In this document: in pieces, positions 17,244 to 24,100 of the stretch
Layout of the letters: the number at the start of each line of letters is the position of its first letter
Numbering within the stretch: the stretch's first letter is position 1
Source: Prevotellaceae bacterium
Lineage (GTDB): Bacteria > Bacteroidota > Bacteroidia > Bacteroidales > Paludibacteraceae
Assembly (NCBI GenBank): GCA_031261165.1
Contig: JAISJU010000187.1
Span: 1 to 32,051, forward strand
DNA: 32,051 nt
Direction of reading: 5' to 3'
Notes under the pieces: model-generated
Told to the model about the DNA's origin: nothing
Seen by the model: the letters and a program-made list of their open reading frames with translations, nothing else
Database searches by the model: none
Program-made: the position numbers and the translations under genes

Positions 17244-17741
17244 ATGTCATTACTATTGCCCGAAACAGGTCTTCTGTTCTGGATGCTGTTGGCGTTTGGC
17301 GTGGTGTTTTTCGTGCTGGCAAAATTTGGGTGGCCTGTCATTCTCGGAATGGTGGAAGAGCGGAGTGATTTTATCAATTCGTCCGTTCGCGTAGCTGAAG
17401 AGGCGCACCGTCAGTTGGAAAACATCAAAGCGACAAGCGACAATATCGTTGCAGAGGCGCGAAAAAAGCAGTTGGACATTTTGCAGGAAGCCGCCGTGCT
17501 GAAAAACAAAATGCTCGATGATGCCAAAGCACAAGCCGTGCAGGAAGCCGACAAAGTTGCCCGACAGGCTCGTCAGGCAATTCAGAAAGAAAAAGACGAT
17601 GCGCTGAAAGAAATCCGCAAGGAAGTAGCAGCACTCTCGCTCGGCGTTGCCGAAAAAGTGCTGCGCCAAAAACTCGCCAACGAAGGCGAGGAGGCACACC
17701 TTGTGGAAAAACTTTTAGACGAAATGGAAGTAAATAATTGA
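17244..17741 (+). CDS. atpF: Fo ATP synthase subunit b (peripheral stalk)
   Basis: A 165-residue subunit b. One N-terminal membrane helix (FWMLLAFGVVFFVLAKFGWP) is followed by a long charged coiled coil (EEAHRQLENIKATSDNIVAE onward, ending VAEKVLRQKL), which links the membrane sector to delta. The ATG at 17244 was chosen because an earlier start would overlap atpE without adding conserved residues. It ends five bases before the atpH ATG. Confidence 0.95.
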   Translation: MSLLLPETGLLFWMLLAFGVVFFVLAKFGWPVILGMVEERSDFINSSVRVAEEAHRQLENIKATSDNIVAEARKKQLDILQEAAVLKNKMLDDAKAQAVQEADKVARQARQAIQKEKDDALKEIRKEVAALSLGVAEKVLRQKLANEGEEAHLVEKLLDEMEVNN

Positions 17742-17746
17742 GGTGT

Positions 17747-18295
17747 ATGAACGCAGGAATTATATCCAACCGCTACGCCCGCGCCCTCTATTCGTTTGCC
17801 GAAGACGCGGGGACGACGAGTCGCGTGTATGACGAAATGCTTTGCTTGTCGGAGATGTTTTTCGACAATCCGGAGTTGAAGAACTTTCTCGACAATCCGG
17901 TTGCCACGCCCGAAGACAAAACGCGGCTTTTACTCATTGCCGCAGGTGGCGAGGCGAATATCAGCCCGACAACGGCGCATTTTGTGCGCTTTGTGATAGA
18001 AAAACGCAAAGAGAACAAAATGCACGCCATCGCTTTGACCTACAACGACTTGTATCGCGAGGCGAAAGTCATTGTGTCCGCACAAATCATTTCGGCTAAG
18101 CCGTTGAGCGCGGAAAACCGCGAGAAAATCGTGCAACTGATTGAACGAAAGTATCTTTCGGCAAACAGCACGCTGCAACTTGATGTGAAAACCAACACGG
18201 AACTCATCGGCGGCTTTGTTCTCCGCGTGGGGAATGATAAACTTGATGCGAGTGTGAGCGGGGAATTGAAAGAAATAAAGCGGAAAGTGGCTTAA
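17747..18295 (+). CDS. atpH: F1 ATP synthase subunit delta (OSCP)
   Basis: A 182-residue delta subunit that ties the b stalk to the top of F1. The N-terminal helical bundle starts NAGIISNRYARALYSFAEDA, with NPELKNFLDNPVATPEDK in the middle. The C-terminal part contains the family signature LDVKTNTELIGGFVLRVGND followed by LDASVSGELKEIKRK. The ATG at 17747 is preferred over a TTG nine bases earlier. A palindromic element, rather than atpA, begins right after the stop. Confidence 0.94.
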   Translation: MNAGIISNRYARALYSFAEDAGTTSRVYDEMLCLSEMFFDNPELKNFLDNPVATPEDKTRLLLIAAGGEANISPTTAHFVRFVIEKRKENKMHAIALTYNDLYREAKVIVSAQIISAKPLSAENREKIVQLIERKYLSANSTLQLDVKTNTELIGGFVLRVGNDKLDASVSGELKEIKRKVA

Positions 18296-18401
18296 TTTTT
18301 TCTGGATTGCTTCGTTCCTCGCAATGACGGTACTAACATTGTTCGGTATGGTACTAACATAGGGCAGCGCGTCATTGCGAGGCAGAAGCAATCCAGAAAA
18401 G
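18296..18401. repeat. CTGGATTGCTTCG-type palindromic element, copy 2 (between atpH and atpA)
   Basis: Outer arms TTTTCTGGATTGCTTC (18298-18313) and GAAGCAATCCAGAAAA (18385-18400) are perfect inverted repeats. The inner CTCGCAATGACG and CGTCATTGCGAG arms are also present. The centre contains GGTACTAACAT twice. Related to 12047-12133, with the central segment inverted. It could fold in the atp transcript between two essential subunits. Confidence 0.85.
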
Positions 18402-18438
18402 AAACAAAAAACAAGAAAAATTTAAACTACAAAATATT

Positions 18439-20055
18439 ATGTCAGAAATAAAACCAAGCGAAGTTTCCAGCATACTGAAAATGGAACTCGAAGGTATCAA
18501 AAGCCGCCTGCAATTCGACGAAATTGGCACGGTGCTGCAAATCGGCGATGGCGTAGCCCACATTTACGGATTGAACAAAGTGCAGTCCAATGAGTTGGTG
18601 GAATTTGAAAACGGTACAATGGGCGTGGTGCTCAACCTCGAAGAAGACAACGTGGGCGTGGTGCTTCTCGGCGCAACCGACCAAATCAAAGAAGGCTTTG
18701 AGGTGCGGCGCACAGGCAGAATTGCCTCTATCAATGTGGGCGAGGGCTTGCTCGGGCGCGTGGTGGATACGCTCGGAAATCCCATTGACGGCAAGGGTGC
18801 CATACAGGGCGAACTCTACGAAATGCCGCTCGAAAGGAAGGCTCCCGGCGTTATTTTCCGCCAACCGGTTACAGAGCCGCTGCAAACCGGCATAAAAGCC
18901 ATTGATGCGATGATACCCATCGGACGCGGGCAGCGCGAACTGATTATCGGCGACCGCCAAACCGGAAAAACAGCCATTATTCTTGACACCATCATCAACC
19001 AAAAAGAGGCTTACGAAGCCGGAAATCCGGTGTATTGCATTTATGTAGCCGTAGGGCAAAAAGGCTCTACGGTTGCCAATATACAGAAAACGCTCGAAGA
19101 ACACGATGCAATGAAATTTACGACCATCGTTTATTCGGGTGCTTCCGACCCTGCGGCGATGCAGTTTTATTCGCCTTATGCGGGCGCGGCGATTGGCGAA
19201 TATTTTCGCGACACGGGTCGGCACGCGCTGATTGTGTATGACGACTTGTCGAAACAAGCCGTTGCTTACCGCGAGGTGTCGCTGGTACTTCGCCGTCCGC
19301 CGGGGCGCGAGGCATATCCGGGCGATATTTTCTACCTGCACTCGCGTTTGCTGGAGCGTGCGGCAAAAATTATCTCGTCTGACAAAGTGGCAAAGGAAAT
19401 GAACGACCTGCCCGAAAGCCTGAAACCGCTCGTAAAAGGCGGCGGCTCGCTCACCGCCCTGCCCATCATCGAAACGCAGGCGGGTGACGTATCGGCATAC
19501 ATTCCAACGAACGTGATTTCGATTACAGACGGACAAATATTTTTGGAAACCGACTTGTTCAATGCCGGTATCCGCCCTGCCATTAACGTGGGGATTTCCG
19601 TGTCGCGCGTGGGTGGAAATGCGCAGTTGAAGGCGATGAAAAAAGTTGCCGGAACGATGAAACTTGACCAGGCGCAATTCCGCGAACTGGAAGCATTTTC
19701 CAAATTCGGCTCCGACCTTGATGCCACAACCAAAGCGGTGCTCGACAAAGGGGTAAAAAATGTGGAACTGCTCAAACAGCCGCAACACGTTCCGATGTCG
19801 GTGGAAAAACAAATTGCCGTAATCTATTGTGGCACAAACGGTTTGCTCAACGAAGTTACCACGCAGCACGTACATTTGTTTGAGAAAAAACTGCTTGAAA
19901 AATTGGAAAGCAACCACAGGCAAACAGTTCTTGACGAACTCAAAAAAGGTAACCTGACCACAGAAATAACCTGCATCATAGAAGATGTAGCAAAGGAAAT
20001 TTCGGAAGAATTGAAACTTTTGGGTGGGAATGTTGATACTTTGTTATTGGTGTGA
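18439..20055 (+). CDS. atpA: F1 ATP synthase subunit alpha
   Basis: A 538-residue non-catalytic nucleotide-binding subunit of F1. The N-terminus ([18 protein letters not shown]) is the delta-binding helix, followed by the beta-barrel. The P-loop is GDRQTGKTA near residues 171-179; [20 protein letters not shown] is the Walker B region, and the C-terminal catalytic arginine lies in the conserved [14 protein letters not shown]. Length is slightly greater than the ~510 residues usual in other bacteria, mainly in the C-terminal helical part. It is preceded by a palindromic repeat instead of the usual short gap and followed by a cargo lipoprotein gene before atpG. Confidence 0.97.
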   Translation: MSEIKPSEVSSILKMELEGIKSRLQFDEIGTVLQIGDGVAHIYGLNKVQSNELVEFENGTMGVVLNLEEDNVGVVLLGATDQIKEGFEVRRTGRIASINVGEGLLGRVVDTLGNPIDGKGAIQGELYEMPLERKAPGVIFRQPVTEPLQTGIKAIDAMIPIGRGQRELIIGDRQTGKTAIILDTIINQKEAYEAGNPVYCIYVAVGQKGSTVANIQKTLEEHDAMKFTTIVYSGASDPAAMQFYSPYAGAAIGEYFRDTGRHALIVYDDLSKQAVAYREVSLVLRRPPGREAYPGDIFYLHSRLLERAAKIISSDKVAKEMNDLPESLKPLVKGGGSLTALPIIETQAGDVSAYIPTNVISITDGQIFLETDLFNAGIRPAINVGISVSRVGGNAQLKAMKKVAGTMKLDQAQFRELEAFSKFGSDLDATTKAVLDKGVKNVELLKQPQHVPMSVEKQIAVIYCGTNGLLNEVTTQHVHLFEKKLLEKLESNHRQTVLDELKKGNLTTEITCIIEDVAKEISEELKLLGGNVDTLLLV

Positions 20056-20097
20056 AAATCTTGTTGTAATCAAAATTGATAAAAAAATAATGTAACT

Positions 20098-20427
20098 ATG
20101 AATTTAAAAAAATATTTGTTCTTGTTTCTATTTGCTTTTACAAGCATAACATTTTTTTCTTGTAAAAAGAAAAGCGATTGCCGTTGCAGTGAAATAAAAG
20201 AAGTAGAGTTTAGAAAATCACCAGATGAGGTCGAGATTATTCGTCTTTCAAATGTATCGGATTCGGTTGCTGACAATGAAAATGGTGGCATTTATGATGT
20301 TGCACCAAATGGCGCATATACAGTAGCCTATTATGATGATAATTGTAATACTTTGCCGGAAGAACCTGCTACCGGTATTTTTTGTGTAGAATATTCTAAT
20401 GGCAAAATGGTAAAAATATTGAAATAA
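20098..20427 (+). CDS. Small lipoprotein, unknown function (cargo between atpA and atpG)
   Basis: A 109-residue protein with a lipoprotein signal (MNLKKYLFLFLFAFTSITFF, then SC at the lipobox FFSC) followed by a lysine-rich KKKSDCRC. The mature part is acidic and has four further cysteines (CRC, DDNCN and IFCVE), which could form disulfides. No family is recognised. It is much more AT-rich than atpA and atpG and ends 12 bases before the atpG start, so it is very likely cotranscribed. Confidence 0.72.
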   Translation: MNLKKYLFLFLFAFTSITFFSCKKKSDCRCSEIKEVEFRKSPDEVEIIRLSNVSDSVADNENGGIYDVAPNGAYTVAYYDDNCNTLPEEPATGIFCVEYSNGKMVKILK

Positions 20428-20439
20428 AGTGATAAAAAA

Positions 20440-21342
20440 ATGGCATCACTAAAAGAAATAAGAAACCGCATCAAATCGGTATCTTCAACGCGCAAGATTA
20501 CGAGCGCGATGAAGATGGTATCGGCGGCAAAACTCAAAAAAGCGCAGCGGACAATCGAAAATTCCCTGCCTTATGTGTCGAAAGTAAGCACGATATTGAA
20601 CAGTTTTGTGGCATCGCTTGACGGCGGCGTGCTGCCCGCCATTTCGCAGGTGCGCGAGGTGCGGCGCGTGGCGATTATCGCCGTGTCGTCAAACAGCAGC
20701 CTTTGCGGCGCGTTCAACAGCAACGCGATAAAGGCATTTACCACGCTGTACAACGATTACCGCAAAACGCTTTCAGCGGAAAATATCATCGTTTTTCCCA
20801 TCGGCAAAAAAATCACGGAGGCGGTTGATAAACTCGGCATCGCCATTAGCGAGGACAACATTGACATCGGGCATAGCGTGGAATACGCTACGGTGGATAA
20901 CTTGATGACACGCCTGATGCAGGATTTTGCGGAAAAACGCATCGACAAAGTCGAAATTATTTACAATCATTTCAAATCGGCTGCCTCGCAAGCGGTGCGC
21001 ACGGAAACGCTTTTGCCGTTTGCCCCACCGGCTTCGACTTCGCTCAGCCAACAGTCGGCAGGTGAGCGTAGTAGAACCGACAATACGGACTACATCATTG
21101 AGCCGAATGCCGCCGAGTTGGTAAATGAGTTGATACCGAAAGTGGCGAAATTGCAGTTATTTACCGCGTTGCAGGACTCGGTGGCTGCCGAACACGCCGC
21201 CCGCACAATGGCTATGCAGATTGCAACGGACAACGCAGACGATTTGTCGCAAGAGTTAAAACTGAGTTACAACAAGATGCGCCAAGCCACTATTACAAAT
21301 GAAATTATTACCATTACAGGTGGGGCGGAGGCGTTGAAGTAG
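20440..21342 (+). CDS. atpG: F1 ATP synthase subunit gamma with an in-frame repeat insert
   Basis: A 300-residue central rotor shaft. The N-terminal helix is ASLKEIRNRIKSVSSTRKIT followed by SAMKMVSAAKLKKAQ; the C-terminal helix contains LQDSVAAEHAARTMAMQIAT and ends NKMRQATITNEIITITGGAE. The middle Rossmann-like domain contains SSNSSLCGAFNSN. Around residues 197-213 the peptide PASTSLSQQSAGERSRTDN is encoded by a CTTCGACT-type palindromic element (21030-21078) lying in the variable loop before DYIIEP. Flanking helices are intact, so the product is probably functional. It is the last gene of the operon. Confidence 0.95.
   Translation: MASLKEIRNRIKSVSSTRKITSAMKMVSAAKLKKAQRTIENSLPYVSKVSTILNSFVASLDGGVLPAISQVREVRRVAIIAVSSNSSLCGAFNSNAIKAFTTLYNDYRKTLSAENIIVFPIGKKITEAVDKLGIAISEDNIDIGHSVEYATVDNLMTRLMQDFAEKRIDKVEIIYNHFKSAASQAVRTETLLPFAPPASTSLSQQSAGERSRTDNTDYIIEPNAAELVNELIPKVAKLQLFTALQDSVAAEHAARTMAMQIATDNADDLSQELKLSYNKMRQATITNEIITITGGAEALK
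21030..21078. repeat. CTTCGACT-type palindrome inside atpG, in frame
   Basis: GGCTTCGACTTCGCTCA (21030-21046) pairs imperfectly with TGAGCGTAGTAGAACC (21063-21078). It is the same family as the intergenic copy at 10672-10717 and leaves the atpG frame open. Confidence 0.75.
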
Positions 21343-21347
21343 TCGGT

Positions 21348-21376
21348 TGTCATTGCGGGTCAAGCCCGCAGTGACG
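21348..21376. terminator. GTCATTGCGGG hairpin between the convergent atpG and VC0807-like genes
   Basis: GTCAtTGCGGG pairs with CCCGCAgTGAC around the loop TCAAG. It lies just after the atpG stop and just before the end of the minus-strand gene, so it may stop transcription from both sides, although no long T-run follows. It belongs to the GTCATTGCGGGC repeat family seen at 23397-23493 and 28724-28795. Confidence 0.55.
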
Positions 21377-21379
21377 GTA

Positions 21380-22096
21380 TTAACGGGCTTTTTCGCGCAT
21401 CTGCGGCGTAAGCATTTCCTCAAAGGACAAGCCCGAAAGTTTGGTTAATGAGTGGATTAAATACCACAAAATCAACGCCATAATAATGGTGCAGGGTAGG
21501 GCAATGACCGGATAACTCAATGCGGTCATTGTGCCGAGTTCTTCGTTAAATTCGGGCGTGCCGGTGGCGTGTTTTATCAGAATTTTTGCCAACGAGAAGT
21601 TTAAAACCGCAGAAACCAGAAATGAGCAGGCAAGAAAAACAGAGGAAAGTGTCAGCATTCTTTCCAAATCGCGGCGTTTGCCGTTCTCTTCCAAAATACC
21701 ATCTATTCGGTTGGTATCCAATATTTTGTCATTATAAATAAAAGTTTTTACGAGCGGATATTTGGTTTTGATGGTTACCAGCACGGCGATGGCGATAACA
21801 AGCGGCACAGAGGCTTCTTTGATGGCAATCCATTCGGCGGGAAACTCGAACAAACCCACCACGCCGGTGAGCAAAATGCTTACAAAACCGAGTATGGAAA
21901 TGGCATTTGCCTTGCGCCGCAAGACGAAATCGTAAATGCCGTAGCCGAGCGGAAAGGCGAGCGCGATAATCAAAACCTGATAAGGCAAAAGCGGAACGTA
22001 TTTTGCCAATTTCGACAAAATGAGTGCCGGAACAACGATGTTGAACGCCAAATTAATGAGAATATTCTCTTTCTTTTCAGTGTGTTGTGCAGTCAT
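21380..22096 (-). CDS. VC0807-like integral membrane protein
   Basis: A 238-residue protein with about six hydrophobic segments. It resembles the VC0807/intracellular-septation-A-like group of unknown function: NLAFNIVVPALILSKLAKYV near the start, FPLGYGIYDFVLRRKANAIS in the middle, then KTKYPLVKTFIYNDKILD and a terminal helical segment before SGLSFEEMLTPQMREKAR. The ATG at 22096 was chosen; an in-frame TTG at 22111 is the alternative. It is convergent with atpG and transcribed alone. Confidence 0.65.
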   Translation of the reverse strand: MTAQHTEKKENILINLAFNIVVPALILSKLAKYVPLLPYQVLIIALAFPLGYGIYDFVLRRKANAISILGFVSILLTGVVGLFEFPAEWIAIKEASVPLVIAIAVLVTIKTKYPLVKTFIYNDKILDTNRIDGILEENGKRRDLERMLTLSSVFLACSFLVSAVLNFSLAKILIKHATGTPEFNEELGTMTALSYPVIALPCTIIMALILWYLIHSLTKLSGLSFEEMLTPQMREKAR

Positions 22097-22126
22097 ATTT
22101 TTTTTGCGCAAAAATAGTAAAAATAA

Positions 22127-22158
22127 TTTGCATATATGGAAAATAAACGTAATCTTTG
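22127..22158 (+). promoter_or_regulatory. Probable promoter of the DUF805 gene
   Basis: TTTG (22127-22130), 20 bases, then AATCTTTG (22151-22158), which differs from TAnnTTTG at the first base. The ATG lies 77 bases downstream. Confidence 0.4.
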
Positions 22159-22235
22159 CAAATCATAAATAAAAAAGGAGTTATTGCTGAAAATCCTGAA
22201 AAAGAGTAGGCGCAAATCTTTAAATTTATATTCTT

Positions 22236-22610
22236 ATGAATTGGTATTTAAAAGTATTGAAACAGTATGCGGATTTTAGCGGACGCGCCCGCAGAACAGA
22301 GTATTGGATGTACACATTGTTCAATGTTATTGCTATTTTCATTTTGGCGATATTAATGGTATTGCTTGCATTAACAGGTAGTTCGGTACTTGCCGCAGCG
22401 GGAACGATTTTGTACTATCTTTATGCACTTGCGGTACTTGTTCCTTCGCTGGCAGTTTGCGTACGCCGTTTGCACGACATCGGCAAAAGCGGATGGTTTT
22501 ATTTTATCGGTTTTATACCGTTTGTAGGCATAATCATTCTGTTGGTATGGTTATGCACCGACAGCCAACCCGGCGCAAATAATTGGGGCGAAAATCCCAA
22601 AGAAGCCTAA
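22236..22610 (+). CDS. DUF805 family membrane protein
   Basis: A 124-residue protein with the DUF805 pattern: MNWYLKVLKQYADFSGRARR followed by TEYWMY at the start, three to four membrane helices, and the signature VRRLHDIGKSGWFYFIGF near residues 76-93, ending LCTDSQPGANNWGENPK. The family is widespread and of unknown function. It is a single gene followed by a strong bidirectional terminator. Confidence 0.9.
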   Translation: MNWYLKVLKQYADFSGRARRTEYWMYTLFNVIAIFILAILMVLLALTGSSVLAAAGTILYYLYALAVLVPSLAVCVRRLHDIGKSGWFYFIGFIPFVGIIILLVWLCTDSQPGANNWGENPKEA

Positions 22611-22621
22611 CTCTTTCACAC

Positions 22622-22652
22622 AAAAGCGGATTTCAACAATCCGCTTTTTCTT
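22622..22652. terminator. Bidirectional terminator between DUF805 and queA
   Basis: An 11-bp perfect stem AAAAGCGGATT / AATCCGCTTTT (22622-22632 and 22638-22648) with a TCAAC loop, followed by a T-rich run on the plus strand. On the minus strand the hairpin codes the last residues of QueA (KEKADC) and its stop. Confidence 0.8.
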
Positions 22653-23955
22653 TTAACAATATCGAACTGTCCCCATAACTCAAAAAGCGGAAATCGTTTG
22701 CCAAAGCGTAGTCGTAAATGTCGCGCCAATGCTTGCCCGCAAAGGCGGAAACGAGCAGCAAAAGCGTACTTTTCGGCTGGTGGAAATTGGTAACAATGCT
22801 CTGCACAACGCGGAAAGGGAACGAAGGCACAATCATAATTTGGGTGTGCGAAGTGAGTGTTTCCAAACCGTTTTTTTGCATATAATCCAAAATGTTTTGC
22901 AGGGATTTTTCGGTAGATAGCGTGTATTCCCTTTCGTAAGGTTGCCACTGCGTTACGCCCATCAATGCCGCTGGCGCGGATTTGCAATCCGTGCCGATTT
23001 GTACGCCGAGATAATACAGGCTTTCGAGCGTGCGCACGGTGGTGGTACCTACGGCGATAACCGGTTTTTTCAGCAATTTTTCGATTAATGATTTGCTGAT
23101 GCTGAAAATCTCGGTGTGCATTTCGTGCTCGGCGATTTGCGCGGACTTCACGGGGTGGAAAGTGCCTGCGCCAACGTGCAGGGTTAATTCTGCCGTTTGT
23201 ATGCTTTTGCTTTTCAGAGAATTAAAAACAGTTTCCGTAAAATGCAAGCCGGCGGTGGGTGCTGCCACCGAGCCTTTTATTTTGGAATAAACGGTTTGAT
23301 AAGTTTCTTTGTCGCGCTCGGTGGCGGCGCGGTGCAGATAAGGCGGAATGGGCAGTTCGCCGATAGTTTCGAGGATTTCGGAAAAAGTAACCATTCTGTC
23401 ATTGCGGGCTTGGTTACAGAGCGAAGTCGAAGTATGACCCGCAACCCCCTGTTCTCTTTTTTCGGGGGATTGCGGGTCGCGCCCGCAATGACAATACCAA
23501 CTGAAACGAATATGATGCGTCAAACCTTTGTTCTCGATAATTTCGGCAGAAAGAATTATTTTTGTGTCATTTACAAGAAATTCTTTTTCAACTTTCGGCT
23601 CTTTCCATTTCTTCAGATTGCCCACCATACAAAGCCACGTTACCGCCTCAGTTTGCGCAAAAGCCTGTGCATAATCGGCAGGCTCAACCGGCTCCAGACA
23701 GAAAATTTCGATGCGCCCACCCGTTTTTTTATGGAAAACGAGCCGCGCCTGAATGACTTTGGTGTTATTGAAAACCATCAGCGAGCCTTCGGGAACGATG
23801 TCGGGCAGTGCGCGAAAAATGCTTTCCGTTATTTGGTTATCTTTGAAAACGAGCAGTTTGGAACTGTCGCGTTCGGGCAAGGGAAATTTGGCTACGCGCT
23901 CGTCAGGCAAGAGGTAGTTATAGTCTTCTACGGATATGTTTCGGATAGTTTGCAT
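22633..23955 (-). CDS. queA: S-adenosylmethionine:tRNA ribosyltransferase-isomerase with two in-frame repeat inserts
   Basis: A 440-residue QueA, which transfers the ribosyl part of SAM to preQ1-tRNA to make epoxyqueuosine. Conserved segments are intact: NTKVIQARL early, GELPIPPYLHR, then ETYQTVYSKIKGSVAAPTAG followed by LHFT, VGAGTFHPVK, and the C-terminal TNFHQPKSTLLLLVSAFAGK. It is longer than the ~350 residues of E. coli QueA. One insert (residues 155-187) contains CHCGRDPQSPEKREQGVAG and NQARNDR, encoded by a 97-nt palindromic element. A second (residues 321-329, GTDCKSAPA) comes from a different palindrome. Both sit in variable surface segments. The gene is alone on the minus strand; queD and queE lie 14 kb away. 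Confidence 0.95.
   Translation of the reverse strand: MQTIRNISVEDYNYLLPDERVAKFPLPERDSSKLLVFKDNQITESIFRALPDIVPEGSLMVFNNTKVIQARLVFHKKTGGRIEIFCLEPVEPADYAQAFAQTEAVTWLCMVGNLKKWKEPKVEKEFLVNDTKIILSAEIIENKGLTHHIRFSWYCHCGRDPQSPEKREQGVAGHTSTSLCNQARNDRMVTFSEILETIGELPIPPYLHRAATERDKETYQTVYSKIKGSVAAPTAGLHFTETVFNSLKSKSIQTAELTLHVGAGTFHPVKSAQIAEHEMHTEIFSISKSLIEKLLKKPVIAVGTTTVRTLESLYYLGVQIGTDCKSAPAALMGVTQWQPYEREYTLSTEKSLQNILDYMQKNGLETLTSHTQIMIVPSFPFRVVQSIVTNFHQPKSTLLLLVSAFAGKHWRDIYDYALANDFRFLSYGDSSILLKEKADC
22969..22995. repeat. CGGATTTGCAATCCG palindrome in queA, encoding GTDCKSAPA
   Basis: The element contains GGCGCGGATTTGCAATCCGTGCC (22973-22995), split as arms GGCgCGGATT and AATCCGtGCC around TGC. On the queA strand it reads GTDCKSAPA. 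It matches 24 of 27 bases of 24347-24373 in the DUF2027-Smr gene, read in the same frame. Confidence 0.85.
23397..23493. repeat. 97-nt GTCATTGCGGGC palindromic element inserted in queA
   Basis: Terminal arms TGTCATTGCGGGC (23397-23409) and GCCCGCAATGACA (23481-23493) are perfect inverted repeats. Inner arms GACCCGCAA (23436-23444) and TTGCGGGTC (23470-23478) make a second stem. The region between them contains GAGCGAAGTCGAAG, the reverse complement of part of the CTTCGACT family, so the insert is a mosaic of two repeat families. It is open on the queA strand. Confidence 0.85.
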
Positions 23956-23971
23956 CGTTTTTTTGTGAGGG

Positions 23972-24002
23972 CAAAGATAGGAAAAAGTTGAGAGTTTAGA
24001 AA
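23972..24002 (-). promoter_or_regulatory. Promoter of queA
   Basis: On the minus strand, TTTC (23999-24002), 19 bases, then TATCTTTG (23972-23979). The -7 box lies 16 bases before the queA ATG. Confidence 0.6.
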
Positions 24003-24053
24003 GACTTACGGATTATCGTTTTTTTCCGGCGGGCATTTCCGCATTTACGGACA

Positions 24054-24083
24054 TTGAAAATCCGAAAAAACTTGCTATCTTTG
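24054..24083 (+). promoter_or_regulatory. Promoter of the DUF2027-Smr gene
   Basis: TTG (24054-24056), 19 bases, then TATCTTTG (24076-24083), a full Bacteroidetes promoter 17 bases before the ATG at 24101. It is divergent from the queA promoter, 51 bases away. Confidence 0.7.
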
Positions 24084-24100
24084 CACAAAAATTTAGAACG

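Noticed and set aside
18442..19923. 493-codon minus-strand frame opposite atpA
   Set aside because: Antisense of a highly conserved gene; open only because of codon bias on the coding strand.
22633..23955. queA as a pseudogene because of its inserts
   Set aside because: The frame is open throughout and all conserved blocks are present.
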